From a virus: a DNA stretch of 64,000 nucleotides. Of this stretch, positions 63,825 through 64,000 are shown in pieces. Position 1 is the stretch's first letter, and each line of letters starts with the position of its first letter. Made by a program: the position numbers and the translations under genes. Location of the stretch: positions 1-64,000 of IMG/VR virus record IMGVR_UViG_3300017917_001739. One strand, 5' to 3'. The notes below the pieces were generated by a model. The model was not told the DNA's origin. It made no database searches and worked only from the letters and a program-made list of their open reading frames with translations.

Positions 63825-64000
63825 ATCTTTCTCTCAATTTATTGAGTTAAAAGTTCAAGATAAAAACAACTATGAATTCTATAATCATTTAGATGCTGTA
63901 TTAGAATATGCTGCTGAAAATGATATTGAAGTAGATTCTCTTAAAAATTTAATACAGGGTTCTCTTAAGCAAAAGATTGAAGCAAATGCTATGGATAAGA
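63802..64000 (+). CDS. 33: Probable late-transcription coactivator, T4 gp33-like (cut by window end)
   Basis: gp33 links RNA polymerase and the sliding clamp to activate late promoters. The visible 66 residues (FSQFIELKV, then NHLDAVLEYAAENDIEVDSL and LIQGSLKQKIEANAM) match the pattern of phage late-transcription coactivators: one helix that ends in Glu/Ile-x-Val and a second with LKxKIExxA. The C-terminus is outside the window. Its presence agrees with the CTAAATA late-type motifs. Confidence 0.55.
   Translation, partial: MLKFSDHKSFSQFIELKVQDKNNYEFYNHLDAVLEYAAENDIEVDSLKNLIQGSLKQKIEANAMDK

Overview
The window is a continuous piece of a large, AT-rich, T4-like (myovirus-type) phage genome. 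Every gene I can support lies on the + strand, and genes are packed with 1-4 nt overlaps or very short gaps. No stretch of 300 bases lacks a gene once the small genes are counted. The T4 core is recognisable: UvsX recombinase, gp41 helicase, gp61 primase, RNase H, NrdA/NrdB, a PD-(D/E)XK exonuclease and, cut by the right edge, a probable gp33 late-transcription coactivator. Low GC, a bS21 ribosomal protein, SpeD and the family of small virion proteins suggest a marine phage of the kind that infects Pelagibacter or cyanobacteria. The host is inference.

Layout. 0-4.7 kb: small envelope proteins, then uvsX, an unknown gene and gene 41. 4.8-8.1 kb: a TET/JBP-type dioxygenase, a GT-B-like glycosyltransferase, a HAD phosphatase and an HxD oxygenase-like protein, which together look like a DNA-base modification module. 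8.1-25.8 kb: small genes, a metallopeptidase, a ligase-like protein, a cytidylyltransferase-domain protein, a pol-beta-type nucleotidyltransferase-like protein and a run of virion proteins, ending with a nested spanin pair. 25.8-33.2 kb: primase and nrdA/nrdB, with three more 2OG-oxygenase-like genes around nrdA. 33-43 kb: GIY-YIG protein, membrane proteins, micro-proteins, SDR, class III aminotransferase, FkbM methyltransferase, rnh and a desaturase. 43.9-54.3 kb: a tRNA-Arg followed by a metabolic island: six tandem oxygenase-like paralogues (family A), a ketoacyl synthase, a SpeD homologue, an unknown protein, an amidinotransferase and four more tandem paralogues (family B). 54.3-64 kb: GH19 endolysin, exonuclease, second aminotransferase, bS21, SleB-like hydrolase and many small, promoter-rich early-type genes.

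The standout is the number of HxD...H...R proteins typical of 2-oxoglutarate/Fe(II) oxygenases: 15 in 64 kb (one TET-like, seven family A, four family B, three others). Eleven resemble aspartyl/asparaginyl beta-hydroxylases, and ten of those sit in one island with enzymes acting on acyl thioesters, S-adenosylmethionine (or ornithine/arginine) and amidino groups. I infer a phage-encoded biosynthetic or modification pathway that I do not recognise.

Other notable signals: a likely programmed -1 frameshift giving a secreted protein a membrane tail; an o-spanin nested in the i-spanin gene; T4-like capsid-targeting N-termini on predicted enzymes; two promoter classes, one with a conserved TnCAAG box below the -35; a 14-base TAAGTCATTGATTT element repeated near three early promoters; and many promoters placed so that the mRNA would be leaderless or almost so.
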